DNA of 64,000 nt from NCBI RefSeq assembly GCF_029227915.1, contig NC_079875.1, forward strand, positions 31,067,501-31,131,500. Reading direction: 5' to 3'. This document shows positions 61,716 to 64,000 of this stretch, piece by piece. The notes under the pieces were generated by a model. It did no database searches. It was not told the DNA's origin and was given only the letters and a program-made list of their open reading frames with translations. A program made the translations under genes and the position numbers. Numbering within the stretch: the stretch's first letter is position 1; each line of letters begins with the position of its first letter. Origin of the DNA: Hydractinia symbiolongicarpus. Lineage: Eukaryota > Cnidaria > Hydrozoa > Anthoathecata > Hydractiniidae.

Positions 61716-64000
61716 AATTCATTGCAACTTCGGCCTGTCATTACCGGTTCAGCTAAAATAATCTGTCAGTCATTTTATTTGCACAAAAAGCTTTCAGGAA
61801 AAAATAATAAAAGATGTAGCTACCTAGCTAACTGCATTTAGCATAACACTTTTTGTTTAAGAATTGTTGTAGCCAAACTGCATTTTCATACTCTCAATTT
61901 TTGCCAAAGATAGGAGCTAACTAAATGGCTACAGTCACAACACAAAAATAAATGGTGGGTAAGATAAAAAGATGTTATACCATACAGAATAGTAATAAGT
62001 AAGGTTCTAGTTAGCTAGCTAGCCTTCAAAATCTTCGTTCCTAGCCAAAAATCCTAAAACTGTTGCGTTTAAGATGTGTACGTGACTAAAAACGTGACAA
62101 TATATTTATCTTAACATTTTTTAGAACATACATAAAAACAATATTACGAAAATAAAAAGCTTATAGAAGACGAAACAGACTTACAAACAGCACTGACCAC
62201 CATTACTTTAATAACTAAAATGGCCATCATGTTTCGGTCCTCATGTTTCTTCGTTGGCATGCCCAGGCCGCGAAAGTTTTGGATTGGTTTTTTAAACAAT
62301 TAAGCGTTTTGATTGGTGTATTATGTGCGAGCGGTCAAAACAAAGTCAGTAAAACTATCAGTAAACTGTCCCATTTGTTTTCTGTAGGTTCTGAGCGAAA
62401 ACGGCGATTGAGGTCACGGGGGTAATTATTATTAAAAATGGCGTATTAAAATAATGCATTCATTTTTATCACTAAATTTATTTCTCTTACTTATGGCAAT
62501 AAATTAAAGTAATTCAATTAATTAAAGAAATAAATTAATTTTTAGAATTTATTTTAATCAATAATAAGATTTGCGATTAAACAACCCCCTGTTTTCTAAA
62601 AATTCGCGGAAAGATCAAAGGAATATCGGTAACCCTTTTAAACAGACAGACAGACGACGGCTATTATTATAGAGACTGGGATAACCGGGTTAATACATCC
62701 GTTTTAAAAAGACATGTGTTCCGTTATCAAAGATACACTTGAACTTTCTCTGCAACCACTCGTTTAAAACGTGTGATCCTATACATTTTTTGATCAGCGT
62801 TTCAACAATGGAATCGGGTAATTTTTGAAAAATTAAAAATAACAAATAGCTGATAAATTAATTTCTTTGGATATTAGAAAACCTATAGTATTGAAACCAG
62901 GCCTTTTGCTTGTGTAACCGAGACGTAGTTTTGTTTTACAAAAGAGAACTAGTATACAACATATATGAAGAAAGTTTTTGAAATGCAGTCCGCGCGTCTT
63001 GTGTTTGTTTTAAACACACAAATCTTCTTAATATAAAACAGATTGGTTTTCAGTTCATGGATGCTTCACTTTTTTAAAGCATTTTTAGGTGAGAAGAAAT
63101 TATTGTTTGTTTTTAAAATGTGAAAATGTGTTTTTTCTTCTAAAAAAAAATTTTTTTTTTCTGTGTAATATTTGTGCAATTCTTAATCTGTAAACTTTAT
63201 TTATCTTGTATTTATTTAGATAAAAATATGAAACAAACGAAATGTCGTGACATCAAAGATCCGATCATATGGTCAATAAGTGTATCTGCAAGTATAAGAT
63301 GTTACGATTACAATTTTACCTCAAGAAGTATGGGTACAAGAAACTAGATGTCAACCAGTAAGGAAATTTGTGCAAGCGTTACATTACGACGGAGTTCTTT
63401 AATGCAAGAGCAATTAATGGCGCATTAAACAGCGACCAATCTGTTAAGCTGTTTCAGAGTCTTTACGTTACGTTTAAAACCTGATTTGATGGAAGTGCTC
63501 TGTGTTGTTTGATGCAAACACGTTTATCAAAAGCAAAGCAATTTCAAGTCCTGCTTGCCAAATGATAATTGTGCGAAATAATTCAGATTCAAGTCATGAT
63601 TGCTTCGCTTGCACCATATCTTTCATGACTATATTTAAATAGTGTTTTGGTGTTAGATAAACAGTTCTCGGGTATTCTGATGACACTGAAACATTTTACC
63701 ATGACAAATTGTTTGGTCACGCTTTGTAATAAACATCAGCAAGGGAGAAAAAAGTGAATGTGTTTATTTGTTCGAAACGAAGTTTTTGTCCCAAACCAAA
63801 TAAAAATTAGTATAATAATTCTTTATTAGGAGAGCACTTCGTGTTTTTGTTTACTATGCTCTTCAAACTTATTTTGCAAACATATTTTTTAAAAGACTTC
63901 TTTGTTTACAAAATTGGTAAATCTTGTTTGAGCATTAACTAACTAATTATTATATGTTATAAGTCATAAGCATATTTGTCCACGTGACATACAACTAGTA
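61716..64000. other. Terminal stretch, nothing recognised
   Basis: AT-rich sequence without a supportable gene on either strand. A run of GACAGACAGACG followed by ATTATTATAGAGA near 62645-62675 recalls the repeat at 60890-60955. Confidence 0.3.

Noticed and set aside
62243-62425. Short plus-strand frame near the window end
   Set aside because: Composition and context give no support; no splice or promoter signals.

Overview
The window reads as nuclear DNA of an invertebrate animal, most likely a cnidarian and possibly a hydrozoan. It is AT-rich, its genes are split into short exons with GT-AG introns, and it carries a TRIM gene, a SET-domain gene, an ankyrin gene, a eukaryotic tRNA-Pro, satellite arrays and decayed DIRS, Penelope-like and PiggyBac elements. 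The species assignment is inference. No bacterial-style operons or CRISPR arrays were seen.

Layout. 0.2-0.5 kb: tRNA-headed SINE. 2.06-11.78 kb (minus strand): a 16-exon gene reconstructed by splice sites and phase. It encodes an N-terminal SET domain, Lys/Glu-rich linkers, C2H2-like zinc fingers and a C-terminal tyrosine-recombinase-like domain, about 1,133 residues. This is the most notable object in the window. 12.9-13.5 kb: MITE with terminal inverted repeats and a 5-bp target duplication. 15.3-18.7 kb: satellite A, about 124-bp monomers, homogeneous in the centre and decayed at the edges. 21.1-21.9 kb: two weak small coding candidates. 23.3-25.8 kb: a (TA)n tract immediately before a four-exon gene of a transposase-like family that I know only as uncharacterised.

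24.76-38.8 kb: the 3' end of that gene plus satellite B (also about 124-bp monomers, with 854-bp higher-order repeats) is present three times in tandem, with almost no divergence. 38.8-46.1 kb is a mobile-element graveyard: a PiggyBac fragment, an orphan exon, a Penelope-like reverse transcriptase fragment, a second zinc-finger fragment of the same family as the SET-recombinase gene, tRNA-Pro with a tandem pseudogene copy, and a dead DIRS element with its palindromic terminal repeats. Satellite B recurs at 46.1-47.4 and 55.5-56.0 kb.

47.8-48.3 kb holds an ankyrin-repeat exon and 50.4-52.8 kb a complete three-exon TRIM gene (RING, two B-boxes, coiled coil), both on the minus strand. Upstream of TRIM is a diverged duplication (53.4-55.3 kb). 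From 56 to 62 kb there are hairpin-bearing repeats, including two related copies whose stems differ but stay paired. The last 2 kb show nothing I can name.

The genes do not form one pathway. The coherent theme is recombinase and transposon-derived sequence next to chromatin (SET) and TRIM-type domains, embedded in expanding satellites. All splice sites, protein identities and joins are read by eye and need transcript support.
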